A DNA stretch of 64,000 nucleotides from Pseudomonas sp. Os17 (GTDB lineage: Bacteria > Pseudomonadota > Gammaproteobacteria > Pseudomonadales > Pseudomonadaceae): assembly GCF_001547895.1 (NCBI RefSeq), contig NZ_AP014627.1, positions 251,501 through 315,500 on the forward strand, in the 5' to 3' direction. Shown in pieces: positions 6,600 to 16,600 of the stretch; the stretch's first letter is position 1, and each line of letters opens with the position of its first letter. The translations under genes and the position numbers were made by a program. The notes beneath the pieces were generated by a model, which made no database searches, was not told the origin of the DNA, and worked only from the letters and a program-made list of their open reading frames with translations.

Positions 6600-7265
6600 A
6601 TGACCCTCGATTACGCGTTTATCCTCAGCACCCTGCCGGCCTTTCTCAAAGCCGTGGGGGTGACCCTGCAGGTCGGCCTGATCGCCATCGGCACGTCCTT
6701 GCTGGTGGCCCTGATCAACGCCACTGTCCTGGTGTTTCGCACCCCTTACCTGCACCGGCTGATCGGCCTGTACGTGGAACTGGCGCGCAACACACCGCTG
6801 CTGATCCAGCTGTTCTTCGTCTACTTCGCCTTGCCGGCCCTGGGGATCAAGGTCTCCGGCTTTACCGCGGCGATCATCACCATGACCTTCCTTGGCGGCG
6901 CCTACCTCACCGAAGTGCTGCGCGCCGGGGTCGAAGCCGTGCCCCAGGCGCAGCTGGAATCGGGGCGCAGCATCGGCCTGTCGCAATGGCAACTGCTGCG
7001 CTACGTGATCCTGCCCCAGGCCGGGATCCTCAGCCTGCCGTCGCTGTTCGCCAATTTCATTTTCCTGCTCAAGGAAACCACCGTGGTCTCGGCGGTGGCG
7101 GTGCCGGAGATTCTCTACACCACCAAGAGCTACATCGCCCTGTACTACAAGACCTACGAAATGCTCGCGGTGCTGACCCTGATCTGCGTGCTGCTGTTTC
7201 TGCCGCTGTCGCTGTTGCTCAGCCGTCTGGAAAGGAGGTTGCAACATGGCCAGTTCGGGTCTTGA
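6600..7265 (+). CDS. Amino-acid ABC transporter permease (first)
   Basis: A HisM/HisQ-type inner-membrane permease of 221 residues with about five membrane helices. The ABC-coupling EAA region reads EAVPQAQLESGRSIGLSQWQLLRYVILPQA. It starts a four-gene polar amino-acid uptake (PAAT) operon. The second permease gene begins inside its last 20 bases, so the two are translationally coupled. Confidence 0.92.
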   Translation: MTLDYAFILSTLPAFLKAVGVTLQVGLIAIGTSLLVALINATVLVFRTPYLHRLIGLYVELARNTPLLIQLFFVYFALPALGIKVSGFTAAIITMTFLGGAYLTEVLRAGVEAVPQAQLESGRSIGLSQWQLLRYVILPQAGILSLPSLFANFIFLLKETTVVSAVAVPEILYTTKSYIALYYKTYEMLAVLTLICVLLFLPLSLLLSRLERRLQHGQFGS

Positions 7266-7905
7266 GCTGTTGCTGGTGTCCCTGCCGCAATTGGCCCGGG
7301 GCGCTGCACAGACTTTGTCGATTTCGCTGTTGAGCATTGCCTTCAGCACCCTGGGCGGGGTGCTCTACGGCGTGCTGCGCAGCCTGCAGCGCAAGGTGCT
7401 GGACGTGCCGCTGCGGATCTACCTGGAGCTGTTCCGGGCGATTCCGGTGCTGGTCTGGCTGTACCTGCTGTTCTTCGGCTTTCCGATCTTCTTCGGCCTC
7501 AGCATTCCCAGCTTCACCTGTGCGGTGCTGGTGCTGTCGCTGTGGGGCGCTAGCGAGGTTGGCGAGGTGGTGCGCGGCGCCCTGCAATCCCTGCCCCGGG
7601 GCCAGCGTGAAGCGGGCCTGTCCATCGGCCTCTCCGGTGCCCAGCTATACGGCTACGTCTTGCTGCCCCAGGCGCTGAAGCGCATGACGCCGCCAACCAT
7701 CAACGTCTACACGCGGATCATCAAGACCAGCTCCCTGGCGGTGCTGATCGGCGTGGTGGACGTGATCAAGGTCGGCCAGCAGATCATCGAGCGCACCTAC
7801 GAGTCGGTGCTGATCTACGGCGTCCTGTTCCTGTTTTTCTTCTTTATCTGCTACCCGCTGTCGGCCGCCTCCCGCGTGCTGGAGCGGCGCTGGACGCAAG
7901 CATGA
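7246..7905 (+). CDS. Amino-acid ABC transporter permease (second)
   Basis: A 219-residue HisM/GlnP-type permease, partner of the preceding one. The coupling motif is GALQSLPRGQREAGLSIGLSGAQLYGYV followed by LLPQALKR. An AAAGGAGG ribosome site lies inside the upstream gene. Its last codons overlap the ATPase start by four bases (ATGA). Confidence 0.92.
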   Translation: MASSGLELLLVSLPQLARGAAQTLSISLLSIAFSTLGGVLYGVLRSLQRKVLDVPLRIYLELFRAIPVLVWLYLLFFGFPIFFGLSIPSFTCAVLVLSLWGASEVGEVVRGALQSLPRGQREAGLSIGLSGAQLYGYVLLPQALKRMTPPTINVYTRIIKTSSLAVLIGVVDVIKVGQQIIERTYESVLIYGVLFLFFFFICYPLSAASRVLERRWTQA

Positions 7906-8684
7906 GCGCATTGATCGAGTTCCAGGGTTTCAACAAGTTCTTCGGCCCGCAACAGGTGCTCAAGGAGGTCGACCTGCGCGTGGCGGCGGGGGAGGTGATC
8001 GTCATCCTCGGCCCCAGCGGCTGCGGCAAGAGCACCCTGCTGCGCTGCCTCAACGGCCTGGAAACGGCCCACAGCGGGCACCTGCGCTTTGCCGGGCGCG
8101 AGCTGCTGAGCCCCGCTACCGACTGGCGCCAGGTGCGCCAGGAGATCGGCATGGTGTTCCAGAGCTATCACTTGTTCCCCCACATGAACGTGCTGGACAA
8201 CATCCTCCTGGGGCCGCTCAAGGTGCAAAAGCGCGAGCCCCGGGAGGCCCGGGCCCAGGCCGAAGCGTTGCTGGAGCGGGTGGGCCTGCTGGACAAGCGC
8301 GAGGCCTTTCCCCGGCAGCTGTCCGGCGGCCAGCAGCAACGCATCGCCATCGTCCGCTCGTTGTGCATGAACCCCCAGGTGATGCTGTTCGACGAGGTCA
8401 CCGCGGCGCTGGACCCGGAGATGGTCAAGGAAGTGCTGCAGGTGATCCAGGGCCTGGCCCGGGACGGCATGACCCTGTTGATCGTCACCCATGAAATGGC
8501 CTTCGCCCGGGCCGTGGCCGACCGCATCGTGTTCATGGACGGCGGGCGCATCGTGGAACAGAACACCCCCGAGGCTTTCTTCACGAACCCGCAGAGCGCA
8601 CGCGCGCAGCAGTTCCTGGAGAAGTTCTCCTTCGTTGAAGCACTGCCCAAGAAAGCCCCCAAAAAGGAACTGGAGCTCTTATGA
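7902..8684 (+). CDS. Amino-acid ABC transporter ATP-binding protein
   Basis: A GlnQ/HisP-type ATPase of 260 residues. Walker A is GPSGCGKST (37-45), the signature LSGGQQQR (140-147), and Walker B MLFDEVTAALD (161-171). The last has DEVTAALD in place of the common DEPTSALD. The H-loop is in THEMAFAR. It overlaps both neighbours by four bases, so the operon is tightly coupled. The transported amino acid cannot be read from the sequence. Confidence 0.93.
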   Translation: MSALIEFQGFNKFFGPQQVLKEVDLRVAAGEVIVILGPSGCGKSTLLRCLNGLETAHSGHLRFAGRELLSPATDWRQVRQEIGMVFQSYHLFPHMNVLDNILLGPLKVQKREPREARAQAEALLERVGLLDKREAFPRQLSGGQQQRIAIVRSLCMNPQVMLFDEVTAALDPEMVKEVLQVIQGLARDGMTLLIVTHEMAFARAVADRIVFMDGGRIVEQNTPEAFFTNPQSARAQQFLEKFSFVEALPKKAPKKELELL

Positions 8685-9565
8685 AAACTGCCAAGTCTTC
8701 GCTGTTGTTACTGCCGCTGTTCGGTCTGGCCCTGCTGGCCGGCTGCGATAAATCCAATGATGCGCCCAAGCCGGCGGCCACTGCCGCCAGCGCCGCGCCG
8801 GCGGCCGGTTACCTGGACAAGATCAAGGCTCGGGACAAGCTGATCGTCGGCGTGTTCACCGACAAGCCGCCGTTCGGTTTCGTCGATGAAACCGGGCGTT
8901 ATGTGGGCTTCGATACCGACATCGGCCGCCAGTTCGCCAAGGACCTGTTGGGGGACGAGAACAAGGTGGAGTTCGTCGCCGTGGAACCGGCCAGCCGCAT
9001 TCCCTTCCTGCAGAGCGACAAGGTCGACCTGATCCTGGCCAACATGACCGTGACCCCGGAGCGCAAGCAAGCGGTGGAATTCACCAACCCCAACCTCAAG
9101 GTGGCGGTGCAGGCCCTGGTGCCCGAGGGTAGCCCGGTGAAGAGCCTGGATGACCTGGCAAGCCGCACCACCATCGTCACCACCGGCACCACCGCAGACA
9201 TCTGGCTGACCCAGAACCACCCGGACTGGAAACTGCTCAAGTTCGAGAAGAACACCGAGTCCCTGCAAGCCCTGGCCAATGGCCGTGGCGACGCCTATGC
9301 CCAGGACAACCTGATTCTGTTCAGCTGGTCCAAGCAGAACCCGGGCTACCGCGTATTGCCCCAGACCCTGGGCGAGCAGGCGCCGATTGCCCCGGCGGTG
9401 AAGAAGGGCAACCTCGAACTGCGGGACTGGGTAAATGCCGAACTGGCCAAGCTGGGCGAAGAGAAGTACCTGCTCAAGCTGTATGACCAGTACGTGCGCA
9501 AGGAGCTGAGCGACGACACCCCGCCTGAGAGCGTGATCGTCGAAGGCGGCAAATGGCAGGGTTGA
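8681..9565 (+). CDS. Amino-acid ABC transporter substrate-binding lipoprotein
   Basis: A 294-residue periplasmic binding protein of the SBP-bac-3 family (glutamine/cystine/His-Arg type). The signal peptide ends in a lipobox LLAGC with C22, followed by an Ala/Pro linker, so it should be membrane-anchored. Ligand-domain segments include LIVGVFTDKPPFGFVDETGRYVGFD (in parts) and DLILANMTVTPERK. It ends the operon. Its neighbourhood suggests a sulfur-containing amino acid such as cystine, but this is inference. Confidence 0.9.
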   Translation: MKTAKSSLLLLPLFGLALLAGCDKSNDAPKPAATAASAAPAAGYLDKIKARDKLIVGVFTDKPPFGFVDETGRYVGFDTDIGRQFAKDLLGDENKVEFVAVEPASRIPFLQSDKVDLILANMTVTPERKQAVEFTNPNLKVAVQALVPEGSPVKSLDDLASRTTIVTTGTTADIWLTQNHPDWKLLKFEKNTESLQALANGRGDAYAQDNLILFSWSKQNPGYRVLPQTLGEQAPIAPAVKKGNLELRDWVNAELAKLGEEKYLLKLYDQYVRKELSDDTPPESVIVEGGKWQG

Positions 9566-9581
9566 CCCCTCCTTCCTCCGT

Positions 9582-10092
9582 GTAGGAGCTGGCTTGCCAG
9601 CGAAGGCGTCCTTGAGGGCGATGCAGGGCTTGAGGGCCTCTTCGCCAGCAAGCTGGCTCCTACAGAGGGTGTATTGCGCATGAGCCTTGTAGGAGCTGGC
9701 TTGCCAGCGAAGGCGTCCGTGAGGGCGATGCGGGGCTTGAGGGCCTCTTCGCCAGCAAGCTGGCTCCTACGGGGGGCGTATTGCGTTTTAGCCTTGTAGG
9801 AGCTGGCTTGCCAGCGAAGACGTCCTTGAGGGCGATGCAGGGCTTGAGGGCCTCTTCGCCAGCAAGCTGGCTCCTACAGAGGGTGTATTGCGTTTGAGCC
9901 TTGTAGGAGCTGGCTTGCCAGCGAAGGCGTCCGTGAGGGCGGTGCGGGGCTTGAGGGCCTCCTTCGCCAGCAAGCTGGCTCCTACGGGGGGCGTATTGCG
10001 CATGAGCCTTGTAGGAGCTGGCTTGCCAGCGAAGGCGTCCTTGAGGGCGATGCAGGGCTTGTGGGCCTCTTCGCCAGCAAGCAGGCTCCTAC
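9582..10092. repeat. Tandem array of five REP-type elements
   Basis: Copies start at 9582, 9689, 9796, 9903 and 10011, each about 82 bp, with spacers of about 25 bp that are themselves similar (GTATTGCG...GAGCCTT). Each copy starts GTAGGAGCTGGCTTGCCAGC and ends GCCAGCAAGCTGGCTCCTAC. The first four steps are 107, 107, 107 and 108 bp, so the array grew by duplicating an element plus its spacer. Confidence 0.92.
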
Positions 10093-10126
10093 GGGGGGCA
10101 TGGCAATCGGGGCCGGCGGGGAGGGT

Positions 10127-11323
10127 TCAGTCGGGCCAGTACCAGGCCGGTTCGTCGAGCATGCGCTGGCCGACGATGCCGGTCTGGCCCAGCTCTTTTT
10201 CCAGCACGATGCAGTTGCACTCGGGGTCTTCCTGCAGGGCCGCGATCAGGCGCCGGGCGTGGGACACCACCCACACCTGGCACTGCTGCGAGGCGCGAAT
10301 GATCAAGCGCGCCAACGCCGGCAGCAGGTCCGGGTGCAGGCTGGTTTCCGGTTCGTTGAGCACCATCAGGCTCGGCGGGCGCGGGGTCAGCAGGGCGGCG
10401 ACCAGCAGCAGGTAGCGCAGGGTGCCGTCCGACAGTTCCGCCGCCGACAGCGGCCGCAACAGGCCTTCCTGGTGGAGCTGCACCCCGAACAACCCTCCGG
10501 GAACGGCATCGATCTGCAGCCGCGAATCCGGGAAGGCATCGGCGATGCTCTCGTGCAACGCCTGCTGATCGCCCACCTCGATAATGGTCTGCAACGCCGC
10601 GGCCAGGTCTCTGCCATCGTGATGCAGTACCGGGGTGCGGGTGCCCAGCTGGGGTCGGCGTGCGGGTGCCTGGCTGTCGGTACGCAAGTGGTCATAAAAA
10701 CGCCAGCCACGAATCTGCTCGCGCAGATGCAGGACCTCGGGCGATGAGCTCAGGTTGCCCACCCGGTCGAACAGGCTGTCGCCGCTGCTCGTATGCTGCG
10801 CCAGCACCTCCCATTGACGCCCCGCGCGGGCTCGTACCATCGGTCCCTGGCGGTCCACCAGCGCGCTTGCCGGGCGATACAGGGGCCCGCCCCAGATACT
10901 CTCGCGCTTGATCCACGGGTCGAGAGTGAAGCGCGAGGCAATCGGCGAGCTGTGCCCGGGCAACATGAAATGACCGCTGGAGTCCGGTAACCCCAGGCTG
11001 ATCGCGTAACCGAAGTCTTCACCGGCAAAGCCCAGTTGCAGGCGTCTGGCGGCCTTGCGCGGTCCACCCTGGATCGCGACCTCGCCCTGGCTCATGCGCC
11101 GGCTGATCTGTTCCGGCCCGGCCCAGAAGGTTGAGTCCAATCCGCCTTCCTTGGCCAGGGCGTTGACCACCCCGCCCTGGGCCGTCTCCGCCAGCAGGCG
11201 CAGGGCGCGATACAGGTTGGACTTGCCGCTGCCGTTGGCGCCGGTGATCAGGTTCAGCCTCCCCAAGGGCATCACCAGTTTGTTGATGGAGCGGTAATTG
11301 GCCACCGCCAGGGTCTTGAGCAT
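10127..11323 (-). CDS. AAA-family ATPase, RecF/OLD-like, unknown role
   Basis: A 398-residue cytosolic SMC/RecF-like ATPase. The N terminus is typical (LKTLAVANYRSINKLVMPLG), Walker A is GANGSGKS (about 30-37), and the C terminus has an ABC-like Walker B (LMVLNEPETSLHPDLL) followed by the VVSHARRLI switch segment. This is the architecture of the AAA_21 family. No TOPRIM nuclease domain follows, unlike full OLD proteins. It stands alone, convergent with the REP array, with an AGGAG site before the ATG. A role in DNA repair or phage defence is possible, but no partner gene is present. Confidence 0.85.
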   Translation of the reverse strand: MLKTLAVANYRSINKLVMPLGRLNLITGANGSGKSNLYRALRLLAETAQGGVVNALAKEGGLDSTFWAGPEQISRRMSQGEVAIQGGPRKAARRLQLGFAGEDFGYAISLGLPDSSGHFMLPGHSSPIASRFTLDPWIKRESIWGGPLYRPASALVDRQGPMVRARAGRQWEVLAQHTSSGDSLFDRVGNLSSSPEVLHLREQIRGWRFYDHLRTDSQAPARRPQLGTRTPVLHHDGRDLAAALQTIIEVGDQQALHESIADAFPDSRLQIDAVPGGLFGVQLHQEGLLRPLSAAELSDGTLRYLLLVAALLTPRPPSLMVLNEPETSLHPDLLPALARLIIRASQQCQVWVVSHARRLIAALQEDPECNCIVLEKELGQTGIVGQRMLDEPAWYWPD

Positions 11324-11432
11324 GTCGAGTCTCCTGTTGCGTGGCGCGCAGTGTGCCTCATTTGTCGAAGGGCGGCTGGTTCGCCGCCGCCTCTTCGGCC
11401 ACCAGGACCCTGTGTTTCAGGAGCCCCGTGCA

Positions 11433-11445
11433 AGGGTTGAACCCT
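11433..11445. promoter_or_regulatory. Small palindrome in the RND operon promoter region
   Basis: AGGGTT, one base, then AACCCT: a perfect dyad 58 bases before the first adaptor gene. It overlaps a possible -35 (TTGAAC) with a possible -10 (TCGTAA) 18 bases downstream. It could be the operator of an efflux regulator. No regulator gene is adjacent. Confidence 0.3.
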
Positions 11446-11502
11446 GTTCTAAGCTCACAGTCGTAACGTCACGGGCGCTACGAACACGCACAAGGAGTCT
11501 GC

Positions 11503-12597
11503 ATGACCGGTCTCAATTCGAAGTGGATGGTGGGGCTGGGGCTGCTGGCTCTGCTCGGTGGCTGCGGGGCGGAAAAACCGACCGAGAAGGAGCACCCGCG
11601 GGTGCGGATCCAGTCGGTGCAGAGCAGCGATTTTGCGCCTTCGGTGACCCTCACCGGCGACATTCAGGCCCGGGTGCAGACCGAGTTGTCGTTCCGTGTG
11701 GGCGGCAAGATCATCCAGCGCCTGGTGGATGTCGGCGACCGGGTGTCTGCCCGGCAGGTGCTGGCCCGGCTCGACCCCAAGGACCTGCAGACCCAGGTCG
11801 ACTCCGCCGCCGCCTCGGTGTTCGCCGAGCAGGCCCGGGTCAAGCAGGCCGGTGCGGCCTTTGTCCGCCAGCAGAAACTCTTGCCCAAGGGCTACACCAG
11901 CCAGAGTGAATACGACTCGGCCCAGGCCGCCCTGCGCAGCAGCCAGAGCGCCTTGAGCGCGGCCCAGGCGCAACTGGCCAATGCCCGCGAACAGTTGGGC
12001 TACACCGAACTGGTGGCCGAGGCCCCGGGGGTGATCACCGCGCGCCAGGCCGAGGTCGGCCAGGTGGTGCAGGCCACCATGCCGATCTTCAGCCTGGCCC
12101 GGGACGGCGAGCGCGACGCGGTGTTCAACGTCTACGAGTCGCTGTTGATGGAGCCGCCGGGCCAGGAAACCATCCACATCAGCCTGCTGGACAACCCCAA
12201 GGTCACCACCACCGGCAAGGTCCGCGAAGTGACCCCGGTGGTTTCGGCCCAGAGCGGCACGGTGCAGGTCAAGGTGGTGCTCGACGCATTGCCGGCGGGC
12301 ATGGACCTGGGGTCGGTGGTCAGTGCCACGGCCCGGGCCAACGGCAAGGCCAGCGTGGTGCTGCCCTGGTCGGCGTTGACCAAGAACCTCAGCGAACCGG
12401 CGGTGTGGCTGGTGGGCGAAGACGGCAAGACCTCGCTGCACAGCGTCAAGGTCGGGCGTTACCTGACCGGCAAGGTGATCATCAGTGATGGCCTCAAGGG
12501 CGGCGAAAAAGTGGTGGTGGCGGGCGGGCAGTTGTTGCATCCGGGGATGAAGGTGGAGATTGCCGCCAGCCACAACGATCAGGGAGCGCAGCCATGA
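11503..12597 (+). CDS. triA: RND efflux periplasmic adaptor, first (TriA-like)
   Basis: A 364-residue membrane fusion protein that bridges an RND pump to an outer-membrane channel. The lipobox is LLGGC with C21. Then come a beta-barrel/lipoyl part (SFRVGGKIIQRLVDVGDRV), a coiled-coil hairpin rich in Ala/Gln (about 110-165) and the second lipoyl half (VAEAPGVITARQAEVGQVV). An AAGGAG site precedes the ATG. It overlaps the next gene by four bases. Two adaptors followed by one pump is the layout of P. aeruginosa TriABC. The symbol rests on layout and family. Confidence 0.85.
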   Translation: MTGLNSKWMVGLGLLALLGGCGAEKPTEKEHPRVRIQSVQSSDFAPSVTLTGDIQARVQTELSFRVGGKIIQRLVDVGDRVSARQVLARLDPKDLQTQVDSAAASVFAEQARVKQAGAAFVRQQKLLPKGYTSQSEYDSAQAALRSSQSALSAAQAQLANAREQLGYTELVAEAPGVITARQAEVGQVVQATMPIFSLARDGERDAVFNVYESLLMEPPGQETIHISLLDNPKVTTTGKVREVTPVVSAQSGTVQVKVVLDALPAGMDLGSVVSATARANGKASVVLPWSALTKNLSEPAVWLVGEDGKTSLHSVKVGRYLTGKVIISDGLKGGEKVVVAGGQLLHPGMKVEIAASHNDQGAQP

Positions 12598-13664
12598 AGC
12601 GCCTGCTGCCACTGTTGTGCGCCGCCGCCCTGCTGCCGGGCTGCTCCAGGGAAGAACCGGCACCGGAGCCGGTGCGTCCGGTGCTGTCGATCCGGGTGGT
12701 GTCGCAGTCCGAGGAAAGCCTGGGGCGCTTTGCCGGCAACATCCAGGCCCGTTATGAAACCAACCTGGGCTTCCGGGTGCCGGGGCGCATCGCCAACCGT
12801 GCTGTCGATGTCGGCGCCGAAGTCGGCCCCGGTGACCTGCTGGCGACCCTCGATCCCACCGATCAGCAGAACCAGCTGCGGGCCGCCCAGGGCGACCTGG
12901 CCAAGGTCGAGGCGCAGTGGATCAACGCCCAGGCCAATGCCCGACGCCAGCAGGAGCTGTTCGACCGTGGCGTCGGCGCCCAGGCGCAACTGGATATCGC
13001 CCAGACCGACCTGAAGACCACCGGCGCCGCCCTGGATCAGGCCAAGGCCGCGCTGCGCCAGGCCCAGGATCAGCTCAACTACAGCCAGCTGCGCAGCGAT
13101 CACGGCGGCGTGGTCACGGCCTGGAACGCCGAGGCCGGGCAGGTGGTGACGGCCGGCCAGCAGGTGGTGACCCTGGCCCGGCCGGAGATCAAGGAAGCGG
13201 TGATCGACCTGCCGGCGACCCTGGTGGACCAGCTGCCGGCGGATGTGGAATTCAAGGTCGCGGCGCAACTGGATCCGAGCCTCAGCACCACCGCCACGGT
13301 GCGCGAGATCGAGCCCCAGGCCCAGAGCGCGACCCGCACCCGTCGCGCACGCCTGACCCTCAAGGACACCCCCGAGGCCTTCCGCCTGGGCACCGCCATC
13401 AGCGTGACCCTGAGCTCGGCCATCGAACCGCGTACCGAGCTGCCCCTGAGCGCCCTGCAAGAGGTGGCGGGCCAGACCCGGATCTGGGTCATCGATCCGC
13501 AAAGCCAGACCGTCGCCCCGCGTGAGGTCAGGGTGCTCAGCCGCGACAGCGATTCGGCGCTGATCGGCCAGGGCGTCAAGCCCGGCGAGCGGGTGGTCAG
13601 TGCCGGGGTCAACAGCCTCAAGCCGGGGCAGAAAGTCAAAATCGACGAGGATCGCGCGCAATGA
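12594..13664 (+). CDS. triB: RND efflux periplasmic adaptor, second (TriB-like)
   Basis: A second 356-residue adaptor lipoprotein (lipobox LLPGC, C17) with the same order of lipoyl, coiled-coil and beta-barrel segments (LGFRVPGRIANRAVDVGAEV ... LRSDHGGVVTAWNAEAGQVV). It is clearly a different protein from its neighbour, not a recent duplicate. Both ends overlap neighbouring genes by four bases. In the known TriABC-OpmH pump both adaptors are needed and the outer-membrane channel is encoded elsewhere. No channel gene is present here either. Confidence 0.85.
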   Translation: MKRLLPLLCAAALLPGCSREEPAPEPVRPVLSIRVVSQSEESLGRFAGNIQARYETNLGFRVPGRIANRAVDVGAEVGPGDLLATLDPTDQQNQLRAAQGDLAKVEAQWINAQANARRQQELFDRGVGAQAQLDIAQTDLKTTGAALDQAKAALRQAQDQLNYSQLRSDHGGVVTAWNAEAGQVVTAGQQVVTLARPEIKEAVIDLPATLVDQLPADVEFKVAAQLDPSLSTTATVREIEPQAQSATRTRRARLTLKDTPEAFRLGTAISVTLSSAIEPRTELPLSALQEVAGQTRIWVIDPQSQTVAPREVRVLSRDSDSALIGQGVKPGERVVSAGVNSLKPGQKVKIDEDRAQ

Positions 13665-16600
13665 CCCCTGCCAGCAAAGGAAGCTTCAACCTCTCCGAAT
13701 GGGCGATCAGGCATCAGTCCTTCGTCTGGTACCTGATGTTCGTCGCGTTGCTGATGGGGGTGTTTTCCTACCTGAACCTGGGGCGCGAGGAAGACCCGTC
13801 CTTCACCATCAAGACCATGGTCATCCAGACCCGCTGGCCCGGCGCGACCCAGGAAGAAACCCTGAAGCAGGTCACCGACCGCATCGAGAAAAAACTCGAA
13901 GAACTGGATTCGCTGGACTATGTGAAAAGCTATACCCGCCCCGGCGAGTCGACGGTGTTCGTCTACCTGCGCGACACCACCAGTGCCAAGGACATTCCCG
14001 AGATCTGGTACCAGGTGCGCAAGAAGATCAACGACATCCGCGGCGACTTTCCCCAGGGATTGCAGGGCCCGGGCTTCAACGATGAATTCGGCGATGTGTT
14101 CGGCTCGATCTATGCCTTTACCGCCGACGGCCTGAGCATGCGCCAGCTGCGTGACTACGTGGAGCAGGTACGCGCCGAGATCCGCGAAGTGCCGAACCTG
14201 GGCAAGGTGGAGATGGTCGGCGAGCAGGACGAAGTCATCTACCTGAACTTTTCCACGCGCAAGCTGGCGGCCCTGGGCATCGACCAGCGCCAGGTCCTGC
14301 AAAGCCTGCAAGCGCAGAACGCGGTGACCCCGGCCGGGGTGATCGAGGCCGGGCCGGAGCGGATCTCGGTGCGCACTTCCGGGCAGTTCGCCTCGGAGAA
14401 GGACCTGGCCACGGTCAACCTGCGGCTCAATGACCGCTTCTATCGCCTGGCCGACATCGCCGACATCAGCCGCGGCTACGTCGACCCTTCCACGCCGCTG
14501 TTCCGCTTCAACGGCCAGCCGGCCATCGGCCTGGCGATTGCCATGAAGAAGGGCGGCAACATCCAGGACTTCGGCAAGGCCCTGCATGCGCGCATGGATG
14601 AGCTGACCGCCGACCTGCCGATCGGCATCGGCGTGCACAAGGTGTCCGACCAGGCCGAGGTGGTGCAGGAGGCGGTGGGCGGCTTCACCAGTGCCCTGTT
14701 CGAGGCGGTGATCATCGTCCTGGTGGTGAGCTTCATCAGCCTCGGGGTGCGCGCCGGGCTGGTGGTGGCCTGCTCGATCCCGCTGGTGCTGGCCATGGTC
14801 TTCGTGTTCATGGAGTACAGCGGCATCACCATGCAGCGGATCTCCCTGGGGGCCTTGATCATCGCCCTGGGGCTGTTGGTGGACGACGCCATGATCACCG
14901 TGGAAATGATGGTCACGCGCCTGGAAAAGGGCGAGAGCAAGGAGCAGGCGGCGACCTTCGCCTACACCTCCACCGCCTTCCCGATGCTCACCGGCACCCT
15001 GGTCACCGTGGCCGGTTTCGTGCCCATCGGCCTCAACGCCAGCTCCGCCGGTGAGTACACCTTCACCCTGTTCGCGGTAATCGCCGTGGCCATGCTGGTG
15101 TCGTGGATCGTCGCGGTGCTGTTCGCCCCGGTGATCGGCCTGCATATCCTCAGCAGCAACGTCAAACCCCACTCCGAGGAGCCGGGCCGCGTCGGCCGGG
15201 CCTTCAATGGCGGCCTGCTGTGGGCCATGCGCAACCGCTGGTGGGCGATCGGCATCACCGTGCTGTTGTTCGCCGCCTCGGTGTTCGGCATGCGCTTCGT
15301 GCAGAACCAGTTCTTCCCGTCTTCCGACCGGCCGGAAATCCTGGTGGACCTCAACCTGCCGCAGAACGCCTCGATCAACGAGACCCGCCTGGCCGTGGAC
15401 CGCCTGGAAGCGACCCTCAAGGACGACCCGGACATCGAGCGCTGGAGCACCTACATCGGTGAAGGCGCGATCCGTTTCTACCTGCCCCTGGACCAGCAAC
15501 TGCAGAACCCCTACTACGCCCAGCTGGTGATCGTCAGCAAGGGCCTGGAGCAGCGCACGGCCCTGACCGAGCGTTTGCGCAAGCGCCTGCGCGAAGACTT
15601 CGTCGGCATCGGCAGTTACGTGCAGGCCCTGGAAATGGGCCCACCGGTGGGGCGGCCGATCCAGTACCGGGTCAGCGGCAAGGACATCGATCAGGTGCGC
15701 AAGCACGCCATCGACCTGGCCACCGAACTGGACCAGAACCCGCACATCGGCGAGATCATCTACGACTGGAACGAGCCCGGCAAAGTGCTGCGCATCGACA
15801 TCGCCCAGGACAAGGCGCGCCAGCTTGGGCTGTCCTCGGAGGATGTGGCGCGGCTGATGAACAGCATCGTCAGCGGCTCCACCGTGACCCAGGTACATGA
15901 CGACATCTACCTGATCAACGTGGTCGGCCGCGCCGACGACAATGAACGCGGCTCCCCGGAAACCCTGCAGAACCTGCAGATCGTCACCCCCAGCGGCACG
16001 TCGATTCCGTTGCTGGCTTTCGCCACCGTGGGCTACGAGCTGGAGCAGCCGCTGGTGTGGCGTCGTGACCGCAAGCCGACCATCACCATCAAGGCCGCGG
16101 TGCGCGACGCGATCCAGCCCACCGACCTGGTCAAGCAGCTGAAACCGACGATCGACCGCTTCGCCGCCAGCCTGCCGGCCGGCTACTCGGTGGCCACCGG
16201 CGGCACCGTGGAGGAAAGCGGCAAGGCCCAGGGCCCGATCGCCAAGGTGGTGCCGCTGATGCTGTTCCTCATGGCGACCTTCCTGATGATCCAGCTGCAC
16301 AGCGTGCAGAAGCTGTTCCTGGTGGCCAGCGTGGCGCCCCTGGGACTGATCGGCGTGGTCCTGGCCCTGGTGCCCACCGGCACGCCCATGGGCTTTGTGG
16401 CGATCCTCGGGATCCTCGCGCTGATCGGCATCATCATCCGCAACTCGGTGATCCTGGTGACCCAGATCGATGATTACGAGCGCGAGGGCTATCACCCCTG
16501 GGACGCGGTGCTGGAAGCCACCCACCACCGGCGCCGGCCGATCCTGCTGACCGCCGCGGCGGCGAGCCTGGGGATGATCCCGATTGCCCGGGAAGTGTTC

